Below are positions 1 through 6,935 of a stretch of DNA of 64,000 bases, one piece after another. The position numbers were made by a program, and so were the translations under genes. The stretch is from Thermococcus profundus. GTDB lineage: Archaea; Methanobacteriota_B; Thermococci; Thermococcales; Thermococcaceae. The stretch spans positions 1,178,001 through 1,242,000 of the forward strand of contig NZ_CP014862.1 of assembly GCF_002214585.1 (NCBI RefSeq). The letters run 5' to 3'. A model generated the notes under the pieces. It did no database searches. It was given only the letters and a program-made list of their open reading frames with translations, and had not been told where the DNA came from. Position 1 is the stretch's first letter, and every line of letters starts with the position of its first letter.

Positions 1-14
1 TTAGGAAAGCCTAA
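1..14. promoter_or_regulatory. Short inverted repeat upstream of the Bcp-type peroxiredoxin
   Basis: A perfect 5-base inverted repeat, TTAGG and CCTAA around a 4-base centre, lies just before the ribosome binding site of the peroxiredoxin gene. It shares TTAG...CTAA ends with the larger palindrome at 1410-1434 but the spacing differs, so a common regulator is only a guess. The promoter itself is outside the window. Confidence 0.25.
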
Positions 15-31
15 CTAATTTGGTGATGATC

Positions 32-496
32 GTGAACTATCTAGAAATAAAAGTGATTGACGAGAACGGGGAGGAGAAACCCCTTAAGGACTTTATCCTT
101 GGAAGATGGACCGTGCTGTACTTCTACCCCAAGGACAACACCCCCGGATGCACTACAGAGGCGAAAGAGTTCACAGAGCTGATCGAAGAGTTTGAGAAGC
201 TCGGAGTCCAGGTTATCGGTGTTTCAAGGGATTCGCCCAAGAGCCACAGGCGCTTCAAGGAAAAGCACGGGCTCAAGGTCAGGCTCCTCAGCGATCCAAA
301 CGCAGAGCTCCACAGGGCGTTGGGGGCGTGGGGCAGGAAGAAGAGCTACGGGCGGGAGTATGAGGGTGCGATCAGGAGTACGTTCATCCTTAATCCTGAA
401 GGAGAGATCGTCTGGAAGAAGATAAACGTCAGGGCGAAGGGACATGCCGCCAAAGTTCTAGAAGAGGTCAAAAAGCTAATAGGGAACAGGGAGTAA
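32..496 (+). CDS. bcp: Peroxiredoxin, Bcp/PrxQ type
   Basis: A thiol peroxidase that reduces H2O2 and alkyl hydroperoxides in the cytoplasm. The protein is about 154 aa with a thioredoxin fold; the motif YPKDNTPGCTTEAKEF places the peroxidatic Cys at residue 40, within PxxxTxxC, and the conserved Arg is in the later GAIRST segment. No cysteine follows five residues later, so it probably works as a 1-Cys or uses an external thiol. GTG at 32 was chosen because GGTGAT lies four bases upstream; TTG and GTG codons further upstream overlap that site. It is followed 17 bases later by a rubrerythrin-like gene, so the two are probably one transcript. Confidence 0.9.
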   Translation: MNYLEIKVIDENGEEKPLKDFILGRWTVLYFYPKDNTPGCTTEAKEFTELIEEFEKLGVQVIGVSRDSPKSHRRFKEKHGLKVRLLSDPNAELHRALGAWGRKKSYGREYEGAIRSTFILNPEGEIVWKKINVRAKGHAAKVLEEVKKLIGNRE

Positions 497-513
497 TCAA
501 TGGGGGTGATACC

Positions 514-990
514 ATGAACGAGCTTGAAGCCCTAGCCCTGGCACTTGAAGTTGAGAAGAACGAGCTCAAGTTTTACCTGAAGCTCGCAAGAAAGGCCAAA
601 GACGAGAGGGCTAGGAAGATGTTCCTCTTCCTGGCGAATGAGGAGGCCGAACACTGGAACCTCTTCGAGGAGAAGTTCGTCGAAGAGCTAATAGAGAAGT
701 GTGAGCTTCCGGCCGTTGACAGGGAGCTTGCCGAAAAACTGGTCGTTGAAGAACCTGAGACCCTCAGCGAGGTCGATGCAGTGAAGGTCGGCATGGAGCA
801 GGAAAAGCTCACCTGGGAGTTCTATGAGAAAGCTGCAAGAGAAGCTGAGCATGAGAGCGTTAGGAGGATTTTCGAGGAGCTAGCAAAGGTTGAGAAGGCC
901 CACTACGAGCTCCTGAAGGCTCAGTACGACGCAGTGATGAAGACGGGCATATGGATGGACTACCAGGACTTCAGCCTCGAGGTGGACTGA
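514..990 (+). CDS. Rubrerythrin-like ferritin-fold protein (no rubredoxin domain)
   Basis: A 158-aa di-iron four-helix-bundle protein, probably a peroxide-reducing rubrerythrin relative. It shows two symmetric halves: Glu-rich helices (EVEKNELKFY; MEQEKLTWEFYE) each followed by an ExxH helix (NEEAEHWNLFEE; KVEKAHYELL), supplying the usual diiron ligands. The C-terminal Cys4 rubredoxin domain of classical rubrerythrin is absent; a single Cys near residue 67 is not part of a metal motif. A strong site (GGGGGTGATACC) precedes the ATG. It is the second gene of a likely bcp operon and converges with the Fur-family regulator, whose stop is only a few bases away. Confidence 0.85.
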   Translation: MNELEALALALEVEKNELKFYLKLARKAKDERARKMFLFLANEEAEHWNLFEEKFVEELIEKCELPAVDRELAEKLVVEEPETLSEVDAVKVGMEQEKLTWEFYEKAAREAEHESVRRIFEELAKVEKAHYELLKAQYDAVMKTGIWMDYQDFSLEVD

Positions 991-993
991 TCT

Positions 994-1374
994 TCATCCT
1001 TTCACAAGCACGTTGACGAGCTTTACCTCTTTTCCCAGTCTCTTTTTCAGCGCCTCGATGATCTCCGGATCTTCAACGTCAACGACGCTCTCCCCGGTGA
1101 TGAGGTTTATATGGGGTTTTGTGTTGATCTCAACCCTCGTTTCCCCTTCTATTGAAAACAGTTCAACGAGTCCAAGCTCCCTGAGCGTAAGCAGGTTGGA
1201 GTAAAGAGTCGAAAAGCTAACCGTAGGGAAGTCATCCCTTATCCGCTCAAGGAGGCTGTTCATGGACGGATGCTCGCTTCCCATTTCATCCAGAACTTCT
1301 ATCAGCTTGAGCCTCTGAGGCGTTAGTTTGTGACCCCTTTTCTTCAGCGCGTTAACAGCTTCTTCCTTCCACAT
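994..1374 (-). CDS. perR: Fur/PerR-family transcriptional regulator lacking cysteines
   Basis: A 126-aa winged-helix regulator of the Fur family: HKLTPQRLKLIEVL and TVSFSTLYSNLLTLRELGLV are the DNA-binding elements. The dimerisation half keeps PHINLITGE and VVDVEDPE, the places where PerR-type proteins hold His/Asp ligands, but there is not one Cys in the protein, so the structural Cys4 zinc site of Bacillus PerR is missing. It sits head-to-head with a Dps-like gene across a perfect palindrome, and beside peroxiredoxin, rubrerythrin and ferritin genes, which argues for peroxide or iron sensing. The PerR label is inferred from family and context; specificity is not proven. Confidence 0.75.
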   Translation of the reverse strand: MWKEEAVNALKKRGHKLTPQRLKLIEVLDEMGSEHPSMNSLLERIRDDFPTVSFSTLYSNLLTLRELGLVELFSIEGETRVEINTKPHINLITGESVVDVEDPEIIEALKKRLGKEVKLVNVLVKG

Positions 1375-1395
1375 ATTTGGGCGTGAGGTTTTCCA

Positions 1396-1407
1396 GTTTA
1401 TAAGGCT
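1396..1407 (-). promoter_or_regulatory. TATA element of the Fur-family gene
   Basis: On the minus strand CCTTATAAAC lies about 25 bases before the expected transcript start of the regulator. The palindrome at 1410-1434 is immediately upstream, over the position of the BRE, as expected for repression by blocking TFB. Confidence 0.55.
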
Positions 1408-1409
1408 TC

Positions 1410-1434
1410 CTATTTAGAAATTACTTCTAAATAG
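1410..1434. promoter_or_regulatory. PerR/Fur-type operator palindrome
   Basis: Perfect 10-base arms, CTATTTAGAA and TTCTAAATAG, around a 5-base centre (ATTAC). The arm sequence TTAGAA...TTCTAA resembles bacterial PerR boxes. It lies in the divergent region between the Fur-family regulator and the Dps-like gene. It abuts the TATA element TTTATTAAG of the Dps-like gene on one side and TTATAAAC of the regulator on the other, so one bound dimer could control both promoters. Confidence 0.75.
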
Positions 1435-1479
1435 AAAGATTTATTAAGTAGGAATTACAACTGTCAACTGGTGAACCCA

Positions 1480-2031
1480 ATGTCAGAACACAACAGAAGG
1501 CTCGTCAAGAGAGCGGGCATAGATGTGGAGAGGCTCTTGGACATGCTTCTGAGAGCCGCCGCGGCGGAGTTTACAACCTACTACTATTACACCGTTTTGA
1601 GAAACCACGCGGCCGGTCTCGAAGGGGAGACCATAAAGGAGATCGTTGAGGACGCGCGCCTTGAGGACAGGAACCACTTTGAGGCTTTGGTGCCGAGGAT
1701 ATACGAACTTGGAGGAGAACTCCCGAGGGACATTGCTGACTTTTCAAAGATGGCGTGGTGCCGCGATGCTTACCTTCCGGAGGAGCCTACGGTTGAGAAC
1801 ATCCTGAAGGTTCTCCTCGAGGCTGAGCGCTGCGCTGTTGGTGTGTACACGGAGATATGCAACTACACCTTCGGCAAAGACCCAAGAACATACGACCTGG
1901 CTCTGGCGATCCTCCACGAGGAGATAGAGCATGAAGCCTGGTTTGAGGAGCTCCTCACCGGAAAGCCGAGCGGCCACTTCAGGAGGAGCAAGCCGGGGGA
2001 GAGCCCCTACGTCTCAAAGTTCCTGAGGTGA
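1480..2031 (+). CDS. Dps-like (DPSL, thioferritin-type) iron-storage/peroxide-protection protein
   Basis: A 183-aa ferritin-superfamily protein resembling the archaeal Dps-like proteins described from Pyrococcus furiosus and Sulfolobus. Diiron ligands appear in [11 protein letters not shown] (Glu), [12 protein letters not shown] (ExxH), [18 protein letters not shown] and [14 protein letters not shown]. The two Cys flanking the third helix are the pair that marks this class (thioferritin). It would oxidise Fe(II) with H2O2 inside a 12-mer cage. ATG at 1480 has GGTGA five bases upstream. It stands behind the PerR-like palindrome, divergent from the Fur-family gene, and is probably its main target. 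Confidence 0.85.
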   Translation: MSEHNRRLVKRAGIDVERLLDMLLRAAAAEFTTYYYYTVLRNHAAGLEGETIKEIVEDARLEDRNHFEALVPRIYELGGELPRDIADFSKMAWCRDAYLPEEPTVENILKVLLEAERCAVGVYTEICNYTFGKDPRTYDLALAILHEEIEHEAWFEELLTGKPSGHFRRSKPGESPYVSKFLR

Positions 2032-2072
2032 AGGGTTATTAAGTTTGAACTCGACCTTAAGGTGGTGATACC

Positions 2073-2375
2073 ATGCTTGCCAAATACCCATTTGAACTCC
2101 CCAAGGATCGGCCCCTCACCAAGACGGAGATAGCGCAGGCCCTCCGCTGGGCGATTGAAGCTGAACTAGATGCCATAAACATCTACGAACAGCTGGCAGA
2201 GGGAATAGAGGACGAGAGGGTAAGGCACATCTTCCTGGATGTTGCCAACGAGGAGAAGGAGCACTTCGGAGAGTTCCTCGCGGCACTCCTTGAGATCGAT
2301 GAAGAGCTTGCAGAGTACCTCAAACACGGCTTTAAGGAAGTCGAAGAGGAAACGGGTATAAAGGTCAAACTCTGA
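2073..2375 (+). CDS. Free-standing encapsulin-type ferritin domain (EncFtn-like)
   Basis: A 100-aa ferritin-like protein: EAELDAINIYEQLAEG carries the first Glu and VANEEKEHFGEF the second Glu and His of a half-ferritin, so a diiron site would form across a dimer. From memory it closely follows the N-terminal ferritin domain fused to the encapsulin shell protein of Pyrococcus furiosus (AELDAINLYEQ, REEKAHVGEF, ELTGIEA). Here the reading frame stops right after TGIKVKL, where the fusion would continue into the shell. No shell gene is present within this block. It has its own TATA (GGTTATTAAG) and GGTGATACC before the ATG. Confidence 0.8.
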   Translation: MLAKYPFELPKDRPLTKTEIAQALRWAIEAELDAINIYEQLAEGIEDERVRHIFLDVANEEKEHFGEFLAALLEIDEELAEYLKHGFKEVEEETGIKVKL

Positions 2376-2500
2376 CTGCTTTCCCCCGTTTTTCAATGTT
2401 TTTCACTTTGATTTCAGATTAATCTTGGCGGTTGACGTACCTTAACGGACTATGAAAAACATTATTAAGGTTTGATGTTCATATTATCTCGGTGATGTCC
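2376..2500 (+). promoter_or_regulatory. T-rich terminator and promoter of the next ferritin-like gene
   Basis: After the EncFtn-like stop come the T runs CGTTTTTC and GTTTTTC (about 2388-2404), suitable for archaeal U-run termination. Then the TATA element CATTATTAAGG at 2459-2469 precedes the next gene by the usual distance. The TTATTAAG core recurs before three ferritin genes of this block. Confidence 0.45.
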
Positions 2501-2944
2501 ATGTCTGAACCACTTGTTAAGCATGCATATGAGACGGAGAAGAAAGCCGCCTCCAGCTATACCGACGGGTTGAAGCTCATACGAGGGCAGGGGCTTAGAT
2601 ACACCAAGGTCGAGGAGATAGTCGGGAGGATAGCCGTTGACACGGTTATACACAAGCATCTCATGGAGGCTATCCTCGACGCCCAGAAGGAGCTTGAGAA
2701 GCTCGCCGGTGAGGGGCCCATTGAGGAGGTAAAGGATGTTGAGCTCTCTCCAGAACAGAGGGCCTTGGTGAAGCGCTTCGCCGAGATGCACCTTGAGATT
2801 GAGAAGGACATGATAGAGACCTACCAGAAGATGGCCGAGAAGATGACTCACCCACTCTTCAAGGGGATCGCCGAAGCACTCGTTAAGAACGAGCAGGAGC
2901 ATCACAGACTTCTCGCTGAACTCATAGCCAAGTACAAGGAGTGA
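2501..2944 (+). CDS. Ferritin-like diiron domain protein
   Basis: A 147-aa helical protein with the pattern of a ferritin-like bundle. ETEKKAASSY, DTVIHKHLMEAI, HLEIEKDMIETYQ and VKNEQEHHRLLAEL contain the Glu and ExxH ligands, with an extra His pair (HKH) in helix 2. It belongs to the archaeal ferritin-like group next to rubrerythrin rather than classical ferritin. ATG at 2501 follows GGTGATGTCC; an in-frame ATG six bases earlier overlaps the site. It is monocistronic, with its own TATA. A role in peroxide or iron handling is inferred from fold and neighbours. Confidence 0.7.
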   Translation: MSEPLVKHAYETEKKAASSYTDGLKLIRGQGLRYTKVEEIVGRIAVDTVIHKHLMEAILDAQKELEKLAGEGPIEEVKDVELSPEQRALVKRFAEMHLEIEKDMIETYQKMAEKMTHPLFKGIAEALVKNEQEHHRLLAELIAKYKE

Positions 2945-3036
2945 TCTAAGAACCGATCTTGTAGGTTCTTCACTCTCCCCATTTCTTTGCGAAGTAAAAG
3001 GTGTAAAGCGACTGGATTTATTGGGAAGTGACCCTG

Positions 3037-3849
3037 ATGGCAACTCTTGATAAACCGCTCCCCTACGTGGGGATGAAACCTGTTCAGGTGATAACCGCGA
3101 TAGTTATCCTGATAGTTGGATACATCGTGGCAAAGATAGTGGTGGCCTCCTTCAAGAGAGGCTTAAAAAAGACGAAGCTCCCTGAGCTCGTCGTCGAGTT
3201 CCTTGGAAGGTTCCTGAGCGCGCTCCTCTACGTGGCGGTGATACTGTTAGCTGTGAGGGCGCTCGGCATCGCGGTTGGCTCTGTGGTTTTGGGCCTATCA
3301 GCTGTTATAGGCTTGATCCTGGGCTTCGGCATGCAGGACACGCTCACCAACTTGGCAGCGGGCGTGTGGATCGCAGCCCTCAGACCGATAGATATAGGCG
3401 AGGTCGTTGAGGTCGCTGGGAAGACCGGCAAAGTTAATTCTGTCGGCATAATGAGCACCGAGCTCTTAACCCCAGACAACGTGCTCATAACGGTCCCAAA
3501 CAAACTTGTTTGGGGAAGCGTGATAACCAACTACACCCGGATGCCCATTAGGAGGGTGGACGTTGACGTCGGTGTTGCCTACGGAACCGACCTCAACAGG
3601 GCCATAAAGATAGCCGTGGAGCTCATGAAGAACCACCCGAAGGTTCTCGATGATCCAGAACCCGGCGTCGTCATAACCGCCCTTGCAGACTCGTCGATAA
3701 ACCTCCAGCTTAGGGCGTGGACAAAGACGGAAGACTACTGGGCCGTCAAGGGAGACCTCACCAAGGGCATCTACGAGTCCTACATGAAGGAGGGCATTGA
3801 GATACCGTTCCCGCAGATGGACGTTCATGTGAAGGAAATGCCCCAGTGA
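3037..3849 (+). CDS. mscS: MscS-family mechanosensitive ion channel
   Basis: A 270-aa channel that would open under membrane tension to release solutes during osmotic downshock. Three N-terminal membrane helices are visible: VITAIVILIVGYIVAKIV, FLSALLYVAVILLAVRAL, and the Gly/Ala-rich pore helix around VLGLSAVIGLILGFGMQDTLTNLAAG. The beta domain typical of MscS follows (IDIGEVVEVAGKTGKV, TVPNKLVWGSVITNYT). A soluble alpha/beta C-terminus ends in IPFPQMDVHV. ATG at 3037 was chosen; a GTG nine bases upstream is possible. It converges with the ZIP transporter gene across a T-rich spacer. Confidence 0.9.
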   Translation: MATLDKPLPYVGMKPVQVITAIVILIVGYIVAKIVVASFKRGLKKTKLPELVVEFLGRFLSALLYVAVILLAVRALGIAVGSVVLGLSAVIGLILGFGMQDTLTNLAAGVWIAALRPIDIGEVVEVAGKTGKVNSVGIMSTELLTPDNVLITVPNKLVWGSVITNYTRMPIRRVDVDVGVAYGTDLNRAIKIAVELMKNHPKVLDDPEPGVVITALADSSINLQLRAWTKTEDYWAVKGDLTKGIYESYMKEGIEIPFPQMDVHVKEMPQ

Positions 3850-3868
3850 GGCCCTTTTTGTTTTATTC
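3850..3868 (+). terminator. T-rich terminator after mscS
   Basis: GGCCCTTTTTGTTTTATT directly follows the stop codon, in the short spacer between two convergent genes. This is the kind of U-run at which thermococcal RNA polymerase terminates. Confidence 0.4.
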
Positions 3869-3874
3869 CCGCGA

Positions 3875-4684
3875 TTACCCAAGCATCGAATCGAGGAAGA
3901 GCATCACATAAAACCCAATGAAGAAGCCGAGGGTAACTAACGTCTCGTTTTCCTCCCTCTTGTATATCTCGGGTATCATCTCCTTCACCGTAACGTAGAG
4001 CATTGCCCCACCTGCCATTCCAAGTCCATATGGTAAGAGAGAATGGAAGGCCGTGAAGAGGAGAGCCCCGAGGATGACCATAATCATCTCGGCGACACCG
4101 CTCAGTGCGCCCATTATTATGGGGACGAGGCGCTTCTTCTGGAGGGTCGCTAGGGGAAGCGAGACGACAGTCCCCTCAGGAAAGTCCTGGATTCCGATGG
4201 CTATGGCGGTTATTAACCCTGTCTTCAGGTCATAAACGAGTGAAGTCCCGACCGCCATTCCTTCCGGTAGGTTGTGGATGATGACCGCCAGAACAATAAG
4301 CCACACCACTCTGAGCTTCTCCTTGAACTCCTTGGGGCCTTCGTAGCCCTTTACTAGGTGCTCATGGGGAACGAAGCGATCGATGGCGTAGATCAGTAGA
4401 ACACCCAAGAGGATTCCAACGCCAGCTGGAGTAAATTTCCCAGTGGATTCTATCGCGGGCAGGATCAAGCTTGTAAAGCTCGCAACGATCATAACTCCAG
4501 CGGCGAAGGATAGGCTGACATCCACGCCCCACTCGGGCATTCTGTTGGCGAATATTGCGAGCAGGGCCCCAAAAGTTGTCATCAGTGCAACGAATATACC
4601 AGCGTAGACCGCCACCACCAGGAGACTGCCGCCCGAGATTGAGAGAAGCCACGACGAGAGGTTCGTTATAAACCCTTCCAGCAT
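3875..4684 (-). CDS. ZIP-family metal transporter (GufA type)
   Basis: A 269-aa integral membrane protein importing divalent metal (Zn, Fe or Mn). It has about eight hydrophobic segments. The signature metal site is HNLPEGMAVG in TM4 and QDFPEGTVVSLPL in TM5, with a Gln in place of the His seen in many ZIPs. A hydrophilic stretch with Glu and His (FVPHEHLVKG) lies between TM3 and TM4. ATG at 4684 is preceded by AGGTGG, and a TATA element (CTTTATAAAA) lies about 40 bases upstream. Its position within the ferritin block suggests iron or manganese supply, but the metal cannot be read from the sequence. Confidence 0.85.
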   Translation of the reverse strand: MLEGFITNLSSWLLSISGGSLLVVAVYAGIFVALMTTFGALLAIFANRMPEWGVDVSLSFAAGVMIVASFTSLILPAIESTGKFTPAGVGILLGVLLIYAIDRFVPHEHLVKGYEGPKEFKEKLRVVWLIVLAVIIHNLPEGMAVGTSLVYDLKTGLITAIAIGIQDFPEGTVVSLPLATLQKKRLVPIIMGALSGVAEMIMVILGALLFTAFHSLLPYGLGMAGGAMLYVTVKEMIPEIYKREENETLVTLGFFIGFYVMLFLDSMLG

Positions 4685-4778
4685 TGTTAGGCCCACCTAA
4701 AAACATTGGGAGAGCAAAATTTTATAAAGCTTTCGTTCTGCGAACCCTTCTGCTTGCCAGTAAAGTAAAGGAGAGAGC

Positions 4779-5303
4779 TCAAGGTCCGACGTGCATCATC
4801 TGGCCGTACATCTCCCAGTCGAGGAGGAGCTCGTATTCAGCTTTCAAGTTGTAGTAGTGGCCCCACTCCATATCGCTCAGATAACGCATGAGCCTCTTCT
4901 TCTCCTCGGTATCTACCATCTCCTCAAGCTTGGCGTAGAAGTTGGCCGCTATCTCCTCAGCCTTCATAGCCCAGCGGATGAGGTCTATGATGTCCTGCAC
5001 CCCGTTCAGCTCCCTCGCTACCGGCTGGAGCTCCGGCCCTATGTGCTCCTTCGGGAAGATAACCTCCTTCCCAGGGAACATGTTGGCGTAGATCCTTCTC
5101 AGAAGCTCCTCGTGCTTCTTTTCCTCCCCAGCCAGCCATTCTATCTTCTCCTTGAGCTCCTGGATGTCGATCCTCTCGGCGAGGCTCTCGTAGAACTTTC
5201 TAGCTCCTATCTCGGCCTTTATGGCCATCCCGAGGAGCTCCTCGAGGGAGAAGTCCTTCATCTTTTCGAGGGGAAGCCCCTCTTCAAGTTCAGGTGGAAC
5301 CAT
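4779..5303 (-). CDS. Rubrerythrin-like ferritin-fold protein
   Basis: A 174-aa four-helix diiron protein with two similar halves. AIKAEIGARKFYE and LAGEEKKHEELL form the first Glu/ExxH pair, AMKAEEIAANFYAKL and LSDMEWGHYYNL the second. There is no rubredoxin domain. ATG at 5303 is preferred: GGAGGGATT lies upstream, and the TATA element CCTTATAATG at 5337-5346 would put the transcript start near 5315, after the two upstream Met codons. It is the fifth ferritin-like gene within 5.3 kb and lies just downstream of the truncated NROR gene on the same strand, though with its own promoter. Confidence 0.8.
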   Translation of the reverse strand: MVPPELEEGLPLEKMKDFSLEELLGMAIKAEIGARKFYESLAERIDIQELKEKIEWLAGEEKKHEELLRRIYANMFPGKEVIFPKEHIGPELQPVARELNGVQDIIDLIRWAMKAEEIAANFYAKLEEMVDTEEKKRLMRYLSDMEWGHYYNLKAEYELLLDWEMYGQMMHVGP

Positions 5304-5356
5304 GGCTAATCCCTCCATCCAAACTTTGACTTTCAACATTATAAGGTCTGGGAAGG

Positions 5357-6037
5357 CTAGAGATCAGTAGGCTCAACGCCCTCCCGTATTCTCTTCTCGA
5401 TCTCGAACGCCCGCCTCGGGTTGCCGATAACGACGGCGCCAACGACCCTTTCCTCGTCCGTGAAAACTTTGACTCCCTCATCTAACCAGCGGCCCTCCCC
5501 ACGGGTTTTTCCAATGATTGCCAGGGGGAGATCACCGAACTTAAAGAGGGCCGAGCGGAAGGTGAAGTCATAACTGTCCTCCTTTCCAACCAGAAGGTTG
5601 GCCAGAACGCCAGCATGGCCGGTTGCACATTTTGCGGTGCCGCAGATTGTTCCACCGTACTCCGCACAGTCCCCTATCGCATAGACGTCCTTCGCAGACG
5701 TCCTGAAACGCTCATCTATGAGGATTCCCCGTCCTGCGTGTATTCCGCTTCTAACTGCGAGCTCCTTGTTGGGGACTATCCTAAAGGTACATACCTTGAG
5801 TGCGTCTGCGATATGCCCTTTATCGGTGTCCAGGCCCTTTTCATCTGCACTCAGAACGTTTGTGTTGAGATAAAACTCGACGCCGGATTCCTCAAGTTTC
5901 TCCCGAAGGATCCCCGTGAGTTTGTCGTCCAGTCTGAGAAGGCTTCCCCCTCTGTGAACGAGCCTGACTCTGTAACCTGCTTTAGCTATGTTCCCCGCGA
6001 GCTCAAGTGCTATAAAACCTCCTCCCAAGATCGTTTC
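5357..6037 (-). pseudogene. 5'-truncated NAD(P)H:rubredoxin oxidoreductase (NROR) remnant
   Basis: The readable protein starts at ETILGGGFIALELAGNI, the NAD-binding Rossmann fold that lies around residue 140 of full-length NROR. It continues to the normal C-terminus through the FAD-binding motif TSAKDVYAIGDCAEY. The N-terminal FAD fold (GxGxxG) and about 140 residues are missing, and TAG at 6038-6040 closes the frame upstream. In Pyrococcus furiosus this enzyme passes electrons from NADPH to rubredoxin for superoxide reductase and rubrerythrin. Without its first FAD half the fragment cannot be that enzyme. Upstream on the same strand is an intact peroxiredoxin, so the deletion joined its 3' flank to the gene interior. 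Confidence 0.85.
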
Positions 6038-6105
6038 CTAAACAAAAGGTCGGGGACAGAATTGAGCACTTCAAAAACAGAAACGTCCAAAAAGAAAGGA
6101 TGGGA

Positions 6106-6756
6106 TCACTCGAGCTTCTTGTAGCAGAACCACCAGTCGTAGCACTCGATCTCGCCCTTGGCCTTGGCCTCTTCCCTGGCCTTCTTCTCCTCGAGGTTGC
6201 TGGCAGGTGGAACGATAACCTTGTCGCCGATAAGCTCGTTGTTGGGCCACTTGTGCGGAAGGGCGACGCCCTTCTCGTCGCTGATCTTGAGGGCCTTGAC
6301 AAGGCGGAGTATCTCGTCCCAGTCCCTGCCGACCTCGGCCGGGTAGTAGACGATGGCCCTTATGACGCCCTTGTCGTCGACGACGAAGACTGCCCTGGCG
6401 GTTATGGTGGCACCGCTGGGTATCATCCCGAGCTTCTCTGCAAGGTCGCCCCTGTCGTCGGCGATGATCGGGAAGGTTATCTCCTCGCCGAGGTTCTCCT
6501 TGATCCACTCCATCCACTTGATGTGGCTGAAGACCTGGTCAACGCTGAGTCCGATGGGCTCAACGCCGAGCTCCCTGAACTGGTCAACCCTCTTCTGCAT
6601 GCCGTAGAACTCGGTCGTACAGACCGGGGTGAAGTCAGCCGGGTGGCTGAAGAGAACGAACCACTTGCCCTGCTCGGCGAAGTAGTCCGGGAGCTTTATC
6701 ACTCCGTGGGTGGTCTTGACCTCAACCTCTGGGAACTTTTCTCCTATGACGACCAT
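6106..6756 (-). CDS. Peroxiredoxin, archaeal Prx6-type (2-Cys)
   Basis: A 216-aa peroxidase of the decameric archaeal type studied in Aeropyrum and Pyrococcus. [13 protein letters not shown] holds the peroxidatic Cys46, Arg128-region residues follow in [12 protein letters not shown], and the C-terminal tail has Cys205 and Cys211 ([10 protein letters not shown]), the usual resolving pair. It detoxifies H2O2 with electrons from a thioredoxin-like partner. GGTGATGTAAG precedes the ATG. Upstream on the minus strand is GCTTTATATATTC, a TATA element, and a 13-base inverted repeat (AACCA, CAT, TGGTT) that may be an operator. Together with Bcp it gives this block two peroxide-removal routes. Confidence 0.93.
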   Translation of the reverse strand: MVVIGEKFPEVEVKTTHGVIKLPDYFAEQGKWFVLFSHPADFTPVCTTEFYGMQKRVDQFRELGVEPIGLSVDQVFSHIKWMEWIKENLGEEITFPIIADDRGDLAEKLGMIPSGATITARAVFVVDDKGVIRAIVYYPAEVGRDWDEILRLVKALKISDEKGVALPHKWPNNELIGDKVIVPPASNLEEKKAREEAKAKGEIECYDWWFCYKKLE

Positions 6757-6798
6757 CTTACATCACCTCTTCCTTTTTCCTGTGTCGTCTTCACTATA

Positions 6799-6832
6799 AA
6801 CCAATGTGGTTCGAATATATAAAGCTTTCGGT
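6799..6832 (-). promoter_or_regulatory. Promoter region of the Prx6-type peroxiredoxin
   Basis: Read on the minus strand, the TATA element CTTTATATATTC (about 6812-6824) is followed directly by the inverted repeat AACCACATTGGTT at 6799-6811, with 5-base arms. The repeat lies between TATA and transcript start, a position where a repressor would block polymerase. No known regulator motif was matched. Confidence 0.45.
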
Positions 6833-6884
6833 TTGTCTAACGGCATCATTATGGGATCCGGAAGTACCATTTTTCGGGGATTTA

Positions 6885-6930
6885 GGTTCCAGTTTTAGAA
6901 CAAAATCTTATAAGAAAAGGAACAAATTTT
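6885..6930 (+). promoter_or_regulatory. Conserved riboflavin-operon promoter element, copy 1
   Basis: GTTCCAGTTTTAGAACAAA is followed by the TATA element CTTATAAG and then GGAACAAATTTT. The GAAC repeats are 22 bases apart and flank the TATA box. The same arrangement with the same spacing occurs before ribBA (8561-8606). This pattern of identity outside coding sequence suggests an operator shared by the two riboflavin transcripts. The archaeal flavin regulator RbkR is a candidate ligand, by inference only. Confidence 0.65.
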
Positions 6931-6935
6931 TGAGC

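Noticed and set aside
2376-2500. Remnant of an encapsulin shell gene after the EncFtn-like ferritin
   Set aside because: The 125 bases hold T runs, a TATA box and a binding site only; no frame resembles an HK97-type shell protein.
3466-3882. Long antisense frames over mscS, korA, top6B and other genes
   Set aside because: They follow from the G+C-rich third codon positions of the true genes; no start signals or family matches.
5615-6124. Plus-strand 169-codon frame across the NROR remnant
   Set aside because: It is antisense to a clearly homologous sequence and has no start signals.
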